Part shown: positions 36,183 to 44,200 of the stretch, in pieces
Numbering within the stretch: the stretch's first letter is position 1
Layout of the letters: every line of letters starts with the position of its first letter
NCBI RefSeq assembly: GCF_047730085.1
Contig: NZ_CP159830.1
Location: forward strand, 1,798,001 to 1,862,000
Reading direction: 5' to 3'
Length of the DNA: 64,000 nt
From: Njordibacter sp937773555
Lineage (GTDB): Bacteria; Pseudomonadota; Gammaproteobacteria; Pseudomonadales; Balneatricaceae
Program-made: the position numbers and the translations under genes
The notes under the pieces: generated by a model
What the model saw: only the letters and a program-made list of their open reading frames with translations
The model's database searches: none
Told to the model about the DNA's origin: nothing

Positions 36183-37286
36183 TTACTTGATGCTATCAGC
36201 AAAGGCTTTACCTAAACTAGCATTAGATGCCTGTGCACCAGCCCAGAAAGGTACTGCGATTGCAGCGAAATCTTTTTGTGACTGCCAAACTTCTGCAAAA
36301 AACTCATTCTCGTCAGAAGACTTTTGAAGCAGCGCGTTTGCCGCATTCATATACGCAGGGAAATAATCTGCTGGCGTATCATGCAATTGCACACCGTGGT
36401 TCTCAGTCAAGTCTTTCAAAGCCTTACCGTTCTCATAGATGCGGTAAGAGATAGATTTTGACAAAGATGCATTGGCAGCTACTTCTATCGCTTTCTTTTG
36501 CATAGCAGATAGAGAGTCATAAACATCGCCATTTAAGTACATGTCAGCATTTACAACCACCTGGTGAAGACCTTGTAGGTAGTAGTGCTTCAATACTTTT
36601 TGGAAACCAAACACACTATCAGGCTTTGGACAGCACCATTCGGCAGCGTCAATTGTGCCTTTTTCAAGCGCAGGTAGAATATCACCACCGCCCATAGCAA
36701 CAGAGGCTACGCCAATGTCTTTATAAGCTTGGCCTACCATGCCTGGGGGAGCACGGAAACGCAGTTTACGGAAGTCATCCATAGAGTTAATAGGTTCAGG
36801 GAACCAACCCAACGCTTCTGGGCCTACAGGCTGTAACATAAAGCCTTTAATATTAACGCCCATTTCGTCCCAAAGACGATCATAAAGCTCTTTACCACCG
36901 CCGTATTGGAACCAAGAAAGGAACGCAATGTTATCAAGGCCTACACCTGCACCTGCAATAGGAGCACCAAATAGGTTAGCGGCCGGATGCTTACCACCCC
37001 AATAATGAGTCCACGCAAAACCACCGTCTAGCAAACCAGCATCAATCGCATCGATGATGTCAGTGTTACCAACAACCGAACCACCTGGCAATATTTCAAT
37101 ATTGACAGAACCGTCAGTCAATTCACGCACATCATTAGCAAATTCATTTAACATGTGCACTTCATCGGATTTAGTGCCAAGCACTGACTGAACACGAATG
37201 GTCACGTCTTTAGCATAAACTGCAGTGGTGCTGATAATCAGCGCCCCAGCAACAGCAGCCAACTTCATTTTATTTAAAACGGACAT
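36183..37286 (-). CDS. TRAP transporter substrate-binding protein (DctP type)
   Basis: 367 residues with a Sec signal peptide (MKLAAVAGALIISTTAVYA, cleavage near residue 25). The mature protein shows the DctP fold, including the segment MDDFRKLRFRAPPGMVGQAY whose Arg binds the ligand acid group, and EKGTIDAAEWCCP. It delivers the substrate to the fused DctQM permease encoded downstream. The long form with YWGGKHPAANLFGAPIAG is typical of periplasmic sulfonate or mannitol-type TRAP receptors. The ligand is inferred from context to be isethionate. It is preceded by the terC-like gene at 127 nt. Confidence 0.9.
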   Translation of the reverse strand: MSVLNKMKLAAVAGALIISTTAVYAKDVTIRVQSVLGTKSDEVHMLNEFANDVRELTDGSVNIEILPGGSVVGNTDIIDAIDAGLLDGGFAWTHYWGGKHPAANLFGAPIAGAGVGLDNIAFLSWFQYGGGKELYDRLWDEMGVNIKGFMLQPVGPEALGWFPEPINSMDDFRKLRFRAPPGMVGQAYKDIGVASVAMGGGDILPALEKGTIDAAEWCCPKPDSVFGFQKVLKHYYLQGLHQVVVNADMYLNGDVYDSLSAMQKKAIEVAANASLSKSISYRIYENGKALKDLTENHGVQLHDTPADYFPAYMNAANALLQKSSDENEFFAEVWQSQKDFAAIAVPFWAGAQASNASLGKAFADSIK

Positions 37287-37413
37287 AAAATGTCCTCCGT
37301 TATTATTGTTATACCTTCAGTCAGCTGTTGCCTAGGTGCATGGAAGGCTTCACACATGCCCAAGTTATTGGGTTGGCAACAGTAAATTTATTCAAATTAA
37401 GCTTAGTGCTAAG

Positions 37414-38010
37414 CTATAAATAGGTCAGTAGGTCTAGCCATCCGTCGTACAGCATTTTTCCAGTTAAATAGACTAAAAACACCAATCCCACATAGGCAAT
37501 AGCTGGAAACTTTAGCATTACACGCATGATTAGTGTGGCAAAAAACGCCATTAATACAATAGCTAATACTAAACCCATCACTAATAACTGAGTATTATCC
37601 CGAGCAATGGCAGCTACTGCCAAAACATTGTCTAAAGACATAGAAATGTCAGCTATGGCAATGGTAACCAAAGCACTGCGCATGCTTACCTTTGGCTGAT
37701 CTTCACTAGACACCACAGTCTCTTCTGGCTGCGGCGCTGCAAAGTCTTTAATTTCGCCATAAAAACGCCAGCACACCCACGCAAGCAAGAGGCCACCTAA
37801 CAATAAGATACCTGGCACACTAATAATGGTGCTGGCACCCACGGCAAACAAAATACGGAACAAGGCGGCTAACGCCATGCCAATAAAAATAACTTTTTTA
37901 CGTTGATTAGCAGCCAAACCAGCAGCAGCCATACCTATTACTAAGGCGTTGTCTCCAGACAAAATCAGATCAGCAAATATAATCTGACCAATATCTACCC
38001 AATTAAACAT
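37414..38010 (-). CDS. TerC family membrane protein (YjbE type)
   Basis: 198-residue integral membrane protein with about seven helices. Two TerC half-repeats carry the acidic signatures ADLILSGDNALVIGMAAAG and ADISMSLDNVLAVAAIA; their Asp-Asn pairs form the ion site in the family. TerC proteins are linked to metal-ion (Mn) efflux and tellurite resistance. Here the start overlaps the iseJ stop by 8 nt, so it is translated with a sulfonate dehydrogenase. Clusters that release sulfite often encode an exporter at this place, so a role in anion or cofactor-metal balance is possible but unproven. Confidence 0.82.
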   Translation of the reverse strand: MFNWVDIGQIIFADLILSGDNALVIGMAAAGLAANQRKKVIFIGMALAALFRILFAVGASTIISVPGILLLGGLLLAWVCWRFYGEIKDFAAPQPEETVVSSEDQPKVSMRSALVTIAIADISMSLDNVLAVAAIARDNTQLLVMGLVLAIVLMAFFATLIMRVMLKFPAIAYVGLVFLVYLTGKMLYDGWLDLLTYL

Positions 38011-39598
38011 TTACCATCTCCTGAAGAATCATAGCGGCTGCTTTTTCACCAATCATAATAGCTGGGGCGTTGGTATTGCCCGACGTAATAATGGGCATGA
38101 TAGACGCGTCAGCGACACGCAAACCTTCTATGCCATGCACTTTAAGTTGAGCATCTACTACCGCCATATCATCATTCCCCATTTTACAGGTGCCCGTGGG
38201 GTGGTAAATGGTTGTGGCTGTCTCTCTTGCCCAATTAAGGATCTCCGCATCTGCTTGTTCTCCAATATTAATACCTGGGCTATGTTCTTGGGTGACTAGG
38301 GATTTTAATGGCGCGTGCTGGGCAATAAGCCGAGCAATTTTTATACCTTCAACAATCGTTTTTTGGTCCAGTTCAGTGGCCAAATAATTGGGATGAATAT
38401 CAGGGTGATCTGAAAACCGGTCAGACACTAAACTTAAGTGCCCTGTACTTTCAGGGCGCATTTGCAATACTGAAGCGGTAAAAGCATCAAACTTATGCGG
38501 GCCTTCAGCGGGTGAATCTGCACTAAAGGGCTGAATATGGAATTGAATATCAGGCCGGCCAGGGCTTAAATGTGTTTTAACAAAACCGGTACCCAAGCTG
38601 GCGGCCATAGTCATGGGCCCCGTGCGTTTTAATAGGTATTCTAGGCCAATTAAACCTTGTTTAAACCAGCTACTTATCTCAGTATTAATAGTGCTAGCGG
38701 CACATTTAAATACGGGTCTGGCTTGCAAATGGTCTTGTAAATTTTGGCCCACACCAGGTAATTCTTTCACCATGTTTATGTTGTGTGGGGTTAGCTGCTC
38801 TTCAGGTCCAATGCCAGACACCATCAGTAATTGTGGCGAGCCTATAGCACCAGCGCTCAAAATAACTTCTTTAGTAGCTTTCAGCTGGCCACTGGCTAAT
38901 TGCACACCAGTTGCACGGCTCCCCTCAAATAATAGTTTTTCCACGCAAGAACCGGTGAGTATGGTGAGGTTAGCGCGACTGCGGGCAGGGTTAAGATAAG
39001 CAACAGCTGCACTGCAGCGCCGGCCTTTTTTAGCAGTGAGCTGGAACAAGCTCACACCTTCCTGATCTTTACCGTTGTAGTCTTTGTTGGCAGGGTAGCC
39101 AAAATTTTGCGCCGCTTCTAACCAAGCATCAACTACAGGTCGGCTTAAACGGGTCTCTGATACCGTTAATGGCCCACCCTGCCCCCTCATACCACTGGCT
39201 GCTCCCTGCCAGTCTTCAGAACGCATGAAATAGGGCAACACTTGATCCCATTGCCACCCATCGTTACCTAAGTTAGCCCAGTCATCAAAGTCTTGCGCTT
39301 GGCCACGAACATACAACAGCCCATTAATAGAGCTACTACCGCCCAGCACTTTGCCTCTAGGCCAAGGAATAGAGCGCCCATTTAGCCCAGAACAAGGCTT
39401 AGATTTGTAGCACCAATCGGTAGACGGGTTGCCCATGGTTTTGAAATAGCCCACAGGCACATGAATCCAAGGGTTTAGGTCGCGGCTTCCAGCTTCTAGC
39501 AAAGCTACGGTGTGACGGCCATCTTGCGACAACCGATTGGCTACAGCGCATCCCGCTGAACCTGCACCAATAACAATGTAGTCATACTGCTTTTGCAT
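38003..39598 (-). CDS. iseJ: GMC-family isethionate dehydrogenase (IseJ-like)
   Basis: 531-residue flavoprotein of the glucose-methanol-choline oxidoreductase family. The FAD motif is IVIGAGSAGCAVANRLS, GMC signature 1 is RGKVLGGSSSINGLLYVRG, and the C-terminal active site has the His of YHPTGTCKMG and the Asn-rich ITSGNTNAPAIMIGEKAA. Choline dehydrogenases share this fold. The gene lies in one strand series with a TRAP importer and xsc, next to a divergent IclR gene; this matches described isethionate clusters (iseJ, iseKLM, iseR), where the enzyme oxidises isethionate to sulfoacetaldehyde. Choline or another alcohol remains possible. Confidence 0.8.
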   Translation of the reverse strand: MQKQYDYIVIGAGSAGCAVANRLSQDGRHTVALLEAGSRDLNPWIHVPVGYFKTMGNPSTDWCYKSKPCSGLNGRSIPWPRGKVLGGSSSINGLLYVRGQAQDFDDWANLGNDGWQWDQVLPYFMRSEDWQGAASGMRGQGGPLTVSETRLSRPVVDAWLEAAQNFGYPANKDYNGKDQEGVSLFQLTAKKGRRCSAAVAYLNPARSRANLTILTGSCVEKLLFEGSRATGVQLASGQLKATKEVILSAGAIGSPQLLMVSGIGPEEQLTPHNINMVKELPGVGQNLQDHLQARPVFKCAASTINTEISSWFKQGLIGLEYLLKRTGPMTMAASLGTGFVKTHLSPGRPDIQFHIQPFSADSPAEGPHKFDAFTASVLQMRPESTGHLSLVSDRFSDHPDIHPNYLATELDQKTIVEGIKIARLIAQHAPLKSLVTQEHSPGINIGEQADAEILNWARETATTIYHPTGTCKMGNDDMAVVDAQLKVHGIEGLRVADASIMPIITSGNTNAPAIMIGEKAAAMILQEMVNV

Positions 39599-39640
39599 CG
39601 ACTATCCCTAAATTCGCATTTATATTTATATTTATATCAA

Positions 39641-39665
39641 TAAATGAGACTTTTATACTCATTTA
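39641..39665. promoter_or_regulatory. Palindromic operator candidate, IclR-iseJ divergent region
   Basis: A perfect 8-bp inverted repeat, TAAATGAG (39641-39648) and CTCATTTA (39658-39665), lies between the divergent iseJ and iclR-type genes. It is well placed for an IclR-family dimer controlling both promoters. AT-rich tandem tracts (TATTTATATTTATA) adjoin it at 39619-39637. Confidence 0.5.
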
Positions 39666-39750
39666 CTGCATACTGGATACAGAAAAACACATTACTTGAT
39701 CTAACTCAAGCTTTTATTTAAGGTGGCAAGTAACTAAGGAGAGTTACCAG

Positions 39751-40515
39751 ATGTCTGATTCCGATAGAATAGCCACTAACATGCGCCTGTTTTACATCCT
39801 TGATGTGATGGCTAGGCAACAAAGTGCTCTAACACCATCAGAAATAAACCAACATTTAAATTGGCCCAAACAAACCGTGCATCGGTTGTGCAAATCTATG
39901 GTGGAAGAAGGGTTTTTACACTACGACGCCAATGGTAAACGGCTTCTGCCAAGTGCATCTCTGCGAACTTTGGCCAACGGGCTTTTAGCCAGTGACTGGC
40001 ATGCAAGTGCAAGGCACCAAATTCTTGAAAAACTGAGTAGTAAGGTAAAAGAAACCGTAAACTTTGTTATCCCTGAGCAGCCGGGCATGATTTATAGGGA
40101 TAGAGTACAAACTAACTGGGCGTTTCAAATTCACCTTCCTGTAGGTACCCACGTGCCGTTTTATTGCACCGCTAGTGGTAAAACCTATCTGGCCAGCCTA
40201 ACGCCTAAAAACCGCCGCACCATGGTGGAAAGCTTGCACCTTAAAAACCTCACCATTAACACTGTTAATAGCATTGAGCCCCTCATGCAGGAGCTTGCGT
40301 TAGTGCAAAAGCAGGGGTTTGCCCTAGACAATGAAGAATTTTATGATGGCATGATAGCCATAGCAGTGCCTGTGTTAGATCCAAAGGGCCGCTACCATGG
40401 GGCTGTTGCCATGCATGGGCCTACTGTGCGTTTAGACATCAATGCCCTTAAAAATAACCATGGCGACTTAAGGTCTGCCGCAGATCAGCTAAGCCAACTT
40501 ATTTTTTCAGTTTAA
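39751..40515 (+). CDS. IclR-family transcriptional regulator
   Basis: 254 residues. The N-terminal winged helix (LYILDVMARQQSALTPSEIN, WPKQTVHRLCKSMVEEGF) is followed by an IclR effector domain with the pattern HVPFYCTASGKTYLASL and a C-terminal VLDPKGRYHGAVAMHGP. AAGGAG lies 9 nt before the ATG. It is divergent from the isethionate operon and is the likely counterpart of the regulator IseR. A role as local activator or repressor responding to isethionate or sulfoacetaldehyde is inferred. Confidence 0.87.
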   Translation: MSDSDRIATNMRLFYILDVMARQQSALTPSEINQHLNWPKQTVHRLCKSMVEEGFLHYDANGKRLLPSASLRTLANGLLASDWHASARHQILEKLSSKVKETVNFVIPEQPGMIYRDRVQTNWAFQIHLPVGTHVPFYCTASGKTYLASLTPKNRRTMVESLHLKNLTINTVNSIEPLMQELALVQKQGFALDNEEFYDGMIAIAVPVLDPKGRYHGAVAMHGPTVRLDINALKNNHGDLRSAADQLSQLIFSV

Positions 40516-40564
40516 TTACAGCTTCCCCAAGGCCAAAAGGATAGGCGCAGCCCGTTAGCTTGCG

Positions 40565-41581
40565 CTACAGATGATGATCTGGCTGTAACACAATTTTAGC
40601 AGCAGCAGCTCGGCCGTAATGTAGGTCTGAAAAGGCTTGGGCCCCTTCACTTAGCGGCCTTACTTGCACCCATTTCAGATCACCCAAGCGATTGCTTGCC
40701 AGCATGTCTAAAGCCGCTTTCATATCGGCTTGGGTATAACAATAATTCCCCAACAAGGTGATTTCTTGTAAGGTGATACGACGAATATCTAGCCCTTCAT
40801 GGCTGTTTTGCAAACCCACATGAGACACAATGCCACCGGCTGCAACATGGGCACTAGCCATGGCTCGAGTGACTCCCGCGCCAACACAATCAAAAACGAC
40901 GTCATAGCCTTTTTCATTAGGCACAGATTGCGTACTTGGGTCAAACACCCGTGCCACAGATTGTTGTTCTATGGTGCTTCTGCGCAGGGCATTAGTTTCT
41001 GCCAAGTCAATATTACAACACCCTTTTGCTGCCAACATTAAGGCGGTTAGTAAACCAATGGCGCCACCACCAATAACTAAGCAGGTTTGTTCTGACATGG
41101 GCCGGTAATTTATACGCTCAACCAAAGCTACAGCGTGCAACGCCGTAGCTGTAGGTTCTGTAAGGCATGCTACCCATGGTTCTAGTACAGCTGGAGGAAT
41201 AAGCAAATTAGTCTCATCAATCACTAAATATTGCGCATAAGCACCCTCTAAGCGCATGCCTATTATCTCTCTATCACTGCACAAGTTAGCCCGCCCAGCT
41301 AGGCAAGGGTTGCACTGGCCACAGGTAATCAACGGATTGATTACTACTTGCTTGCCTACTAGGTGAGCAGCGCCAGACACGAGCTTACCCGCCACTTCAT
41401 GGCCCAAAATAAGCGGTGGCACACGGCGCTCATCTAAGCCATGGTAAGCGTGCATGTCAGAGCCACAAATAGCTGTAGCGGCCACTTCTATCAATGCTTG
41501 ATTTGGCCCTGGAACTGGCATATTTTCATCTCGGTACTCTACTTCCTGGGTGCCGGTATAAACGAGTGCTTTCATGGTCAT
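40565..41581 (-). CDS. Zinc-dependent alcohol dehydrogenase (MDR family)
   Basis: 338-residue medium-chain dehydrogenase. The catalytic zinc site is in ICGSDMHAYHG and GHEVAG. The structural zinc lobe carries four Cys (CGQCNPCLAGRANLC), and the NAD-binding motif is IGGGAIGLLTAL. It follows hpsN on the same strand after 56 nt, under the same LacI-type regulator. In dihydroxypropanesulfonate degradation, MDR-type HpsO or HpsP act as 2-dehydrogenases and interconvert stereoisomers before HpsN acts; the role here is inferred from that precedent. Other polyol dehydrogenase activity is possible. Confidence 0.82.
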   Translation of the reverse strand: MTMKALVYTGTQEVEYRDENMPVPGPNQALIEVAATAICGSDMHAYHGLDERRVPPLILGHEVAGKLVSGAAHLVGKQVVINPLITCGQCNPCLAGRANLCSDREIIGMRLEGAYAQYLVIDETNLLIPPAVLEPWVACLTEPTATALHAVALVERINYRPMSEQTCLVIGGGAIGLLTALMLAAKGCCNIDLAETNALRRSTIEQQSVARVFDPSTQSVPNEKGYDVVFDCVGAGVTRAMASAHVAAGGIVSHVGLQNSHEGLDIRRITLQEITLLGNYCYTQADMKAALDMLASNRLGDLKWVQVRPLSEGAQAFSDLHYGRAAAAKIVLQPDHHL

Positions 41582-41637
41582 AAACGTTACCTTTGATGCT
41601 GTTGCTAGAGCGCTGAGGCTTTAGTGGCTAAAGTGGC

Positions 41638-42939
41638 TTAATGGCCTAAGTTAAATGTTTCTGTGGGGAAGTACTTGCTCAACCTATCGTCACCACTACG
41701 AGCATGCCCTTCCATGCCCTCTAAACGCGAAATACGCGCAGCCGCTGCACCGACTTCGCGGTTAGCTTCTTGGGTCATGCGCTGGGTCGTTACTGTTTTA
41801 ATAAACTTCCCAACCGATAAGCCACCGGTGTAGCGCGCTGCGCCCTTAGTAGGCAAAATATGGTTAGTACCAGAGCACTTATCGCCATAGGTCACCGTCG
41901 TTTCTTCACCGACAAATAATGAACCATAGTTATTAAGGTTATCTACCCACCAATCTAAGTTCTCACAGTGTATTTCTAAATGCTCTGCGGCATATCGGTC
42001 ACTCACCTCTGCAGCCTCTTCACGGGTACTACACACAATCACTTCAGAATAGTCTGCCCATGCAGAACGAGCTGCCGAACGCGATGGTTCTGGCATGGAT
42101 TCAATCAAACCTGGCACTATTTCCATGGTTTTACGGGCAACATCTTCATCTAAGCTAATCAGCCAAACTGGTGAGTCTGGGCCATGCTCCGCCTGCCCTA
42201 CAAGGTCACTAGCAACAATTCTTGGGTCTGCTGTGTGGTCTGCAATAACAGCAATTTCTGTGGGGCCTGCAAACATATCAATACCCACACGGCCAAATAA
42301 CATGCGTTTTGCTTCGGCCACAAAACGATTACCCGGGCCTGCTAATACATCGGCAGCTTTGCCACTGAATAAGCCAAAGGCCATGGCTGCGATGCCCTGC
42401 ACTCCACCTAAAGCTAGAATGGTATCTGCGCCACAATAATTAGCAGTATATAAAATAGCATCGTTAACCCCTGTACCGGGTTTTGGTGGCGAGCACGCTA
42501 CTACATGCTTTACGCCTGCTGCCTTAGCCGTGGCCACAGACATGATTGCAGAAGCCACATGTGAGTAGCGCCCACCAGGGATATAACATCCCGCAGTTTG
42601 CACTGGTATTTGGCGCTGGCCTGCCCATAGCCCTGGTGATAGCTCTACTTCAAAATCAATGAGTGCCTGTCGCTGTTTTTGAGCAAATTTATCAACCCGC
42701 TCATGGGCAAAACGAATGTCATCTTTTACTTGCTGCGACAAACGCGATGTAGCCTGGTCTATGTCGTCACTGGTAACCAGTATATTGCCATGATAGCCAT
42801 CTAGCTTTGCTGCGTATTCTGTACAGACTTGTTCGCCACCTACTTCAATTTCTGACAGCATTCTTGCCACTGTAGCACGAGTGTCATCTTCGCCAGTTGC
42901 AGAAGATTTGGTAGCTTTTTTCAAGTAACTAACGGCCAT
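41638..42939 (-). CDS. hpsN: Sulfopropanediol 3-dehydrogenase (HisD-like)
   Basis: 433-residue NAD-dependent enzyme homologous to histidinol dehydrogenase, predicted to oxidise 2,3-dihydroxypropane-1-sulfonate to sulfolactate in two steps. Family features are IPVQTAGCYIPGGRYSHVAS, the metal-binding GQAEHGPDSP, and the catalytic AAEHLEIHCENLDWW. It is not hisD itself: no other his genes are near, and the sequence has the HpsN-type GGLSVGKFIKTVT and LEGMEGHARSGDDR ending. Transcribed away from a LacI-type gene across twin operators. No suyAB or slc genes are in the window, so the fate of sulfolactate is not visible. Confidence 0.87.
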   Translation of the reverse strand: MAVSYLKKATKSSATGEDDTRATVARMLSEIEVGGEQVCTEYAAKLDGYHGNILVTSDDIDQATSRLSQQVKDDIRFAHERVDKFAQKQRQALIDFEVELSPGLWAGQRQIPVQTAGCYIPGGRYSHVASAIMSVATAKAAGVKHVVACSPPKPGTGVNDAILYTANYCGADTILALGGVQGIAAMAFGLFSGKAADVLAGPGNRFVAEAKRMLFGRVGIDMFAGPTEIAVIADHTADPRIVASDLVGQAEHGPDSPVWLISLDEDVARKTMEIVPGLIESMPEPSRSAARSAWADYSEVIVCSTREEAAEVSDRYAAEHLEIHCENLDWWVDNLNNYGSLFVGEETTVTYGDKCSGTNHILPTKGAARYTGGLSVGKFIKTVTTQRMTQEANREVGAAAARISRLEGMEGHARSGDDRLSKYFPTETFNLGH

Positions 42940-42962
42940 GATTTCAATCCTTAATATGTTTT

Positions 42963-42976
42963 TGTATGCGCTTACA
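42963..42976. promoter_or_regulatory. LacI-type operator 1 (hpsN side)
   Basis: Palindrome TGTATGCGCTTACA, close to the classical LacI-family consensus with central GC, 24 nt upstream of the hpsN start. An identical site lies 77 bp away (centre to centre), a near-integral number of helical turns that suits DNA looping. Confidence 0.75.
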
Positions 42977-43039
42977 TTTATTTATTGACGCTATAGTAGA
43001 CCATTAAAATGAGACAAACAAGCACCAATAGCGTATTTT

Positions 43040-43053
43040 TGTATGCGCTTACA
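43040..43053. promoter_or_regulatory. LacI-type operator 2 (regulator side)
   Basis: Second copy of TGTATGCGCTTACA, embedded in a longer exact repeat (TTTGTATGCGCTTACATTT). It lies just upstream of a TATAAT box at 43066-43071 and should autoregulate the regulator gene. Confidence 0.75.
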
Positions 43054-43102
43054 TTTTTATCTGTGTATAATACAGCATGATGTTAAAGCAAGCGCAATTA
43101 AT

Positions 43103-44128
43103 GTGAATTCCCCAAGCAAGCCAGCCACACAAGGCGATGTTGCGAAAGCTGCTGGCGTTTCTACCGCCACAGTATCGCGCGTTATTAACCAACCCAAATC
43201 TGTGCGCACAGGCGTAAGGCTGCGTGTGCAAGAGGCAATTGTCGAACTTCAATATGTTGCTGACGCTGCCGCCAGAGCTTTAGCAAGTAAACGCTCTCGC
43301 TGCATTGGCGCAGTAATCCCCACCTTAGCAAATGCTATTTTTGCTGATGGCATCGAAGCTTTTGAGAGTGAATTAAACCAGGCTAGCCTTAGCTTAATGC
43401 TCACCACCTCTGGTTATGATTCGCAACACGAACTAACCCAAGTACGAACGCTTATAGAACGTGGTGTTGATGCTGTAATGTTGGTAGGGCTAGACCACGA
43501 TCCATTAATTTATGCCCTACTAGAGCAAAGAAAAATTCCTTATGTACTTACATGGGCCTATAGCAGTGATTGCCCTCATCCATGCGTGGGGTTTAATAAC
43601 TATGAAGCTGCCAAGCTCATACCATTGCACCTAACCACTCTTGGCCACCAACAGTTCGCCATTATTAGTGGTATTTCTACAGGCAACGACCGCGCCTCTG
43701 ACCGTTTAAAAGGCATGGAGCACGCCCTATTTGCACAGGGCATTACATTAGCGCAAGGCGCTGTTATTGAGTGTAACTACAGCATTGAAGCAGGCCGTGC
43801 TGCTTGTCGCCAACTCCTCACCTTAAGCACCCCACCTACCGCTATCTTATGCAGCAATGACGTACTCGCAACAGGGGCTTTATTAGAGTGCCAAGCCAGT
43901 AACATTGAAGTACCAGGCAGCGTATCTATTACAGGGTTTGATGACTTGGCCATTAGTGCCAACCTAACCCCAAGCCTCACCACTATGCATATTCCCTTTA
44001 AACTCATGGGTCAGCGTGCAGCACAATACCTAATAGACCGCTTAGCCGGAGCTACTCCCCAAGCCCAGCAGCAACTTGAGGTAGAGTTGCGGCTTAGGCA
44101 TTCCACTGCGCCACCAAAACCGGTTTGA
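43103..44128 (+). CDS. LacI-family transcriptional regulator
   Basis: 341 residues from the GTG at 43103, chosen because the conserved helix-turn-helix (TQGDVAKAAGVSTATVSRVI) begins nine residues later and the frame upstream crosses the operator and the -10 box. The periplasmic-binding-protein-like effector domain follows (CIGAVIPTLANAIFADGIEA, SVSITGFDDLAISANL). It is divergent from hpsN and the alcohol dehydrogenase and probably represses them until a sulfonate or polyol inducer binds. A strong bidirectional terminator separates it from convergent fhs. Confidence 0.87.
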   Translation: MNSPSKPATQGDVAKAAGVSTATVSRVINQPKSVRTGVRLRVQEAIVELQYVADAAARALASKRSRCIGAVIPTLANAIFADGIEAFESELNQASLSLMLTTSGYDSQHELTQVRTLIERGVDAVMLVGLDHDPLIYALLEQRKIPYVLTWAYSSDCPHPCVGFNNYEAAKLIPLHLTTLGHQQFAIISGISTGNDRASDRLKGMEHALFAQGITLAQGAVIECNYSIEAGRAACRQLLTLSTPPTAILCSNDVLATGALLECQASNIEVPGSVSITGFDDLAISANLTPSLTTMHIPFKLMGQRAAQYLIDRLAGATPQAQQQLEVELRLRHSTAPPKPV

Positions 44129-44147
44129 TTCAATGAGTAGTGCACAC

Positions 44148-44186
44148 AAAAAAGCCCCATTAGGTGAAACCTAGTGGGGCTTTTTT
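44148..44186. terminator. Bidirectional terminator between the LacI gene and fhs
   Basis: A6 GCCCCA, TAGGT, GAA loop, ACCTA, TGGGGC T6: a hairpin of about 11 bp with T tracts on both strands, serving the two convergent genes. Confidence 0.9.
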
Positions 44187-44200
44187 AATGACCTGTTAGC

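Noticed and set aside
39619..39637. AT-rich tandem tract upstream of iseJ as a functional repeat
   Set aside because: It is a short low-complexity run with no regular unit; it may be part of a promoter but cannot be claimed as a repeat element.
41638..42939. Histidinol dehydrogenase (hisD)
   Set aside because: No histidine genes adjoin it, and its neighbours and sequence details fit the sulfopropanediol dehydrogenase HpsN.
43043..43102. ATG at 43043 as start of the LacI-type regulator
   Set aside because: It lies inside the second operator and upstream of the TATAAT box, and the added residues do not look like protein; GTG at 43103 fits the family start.
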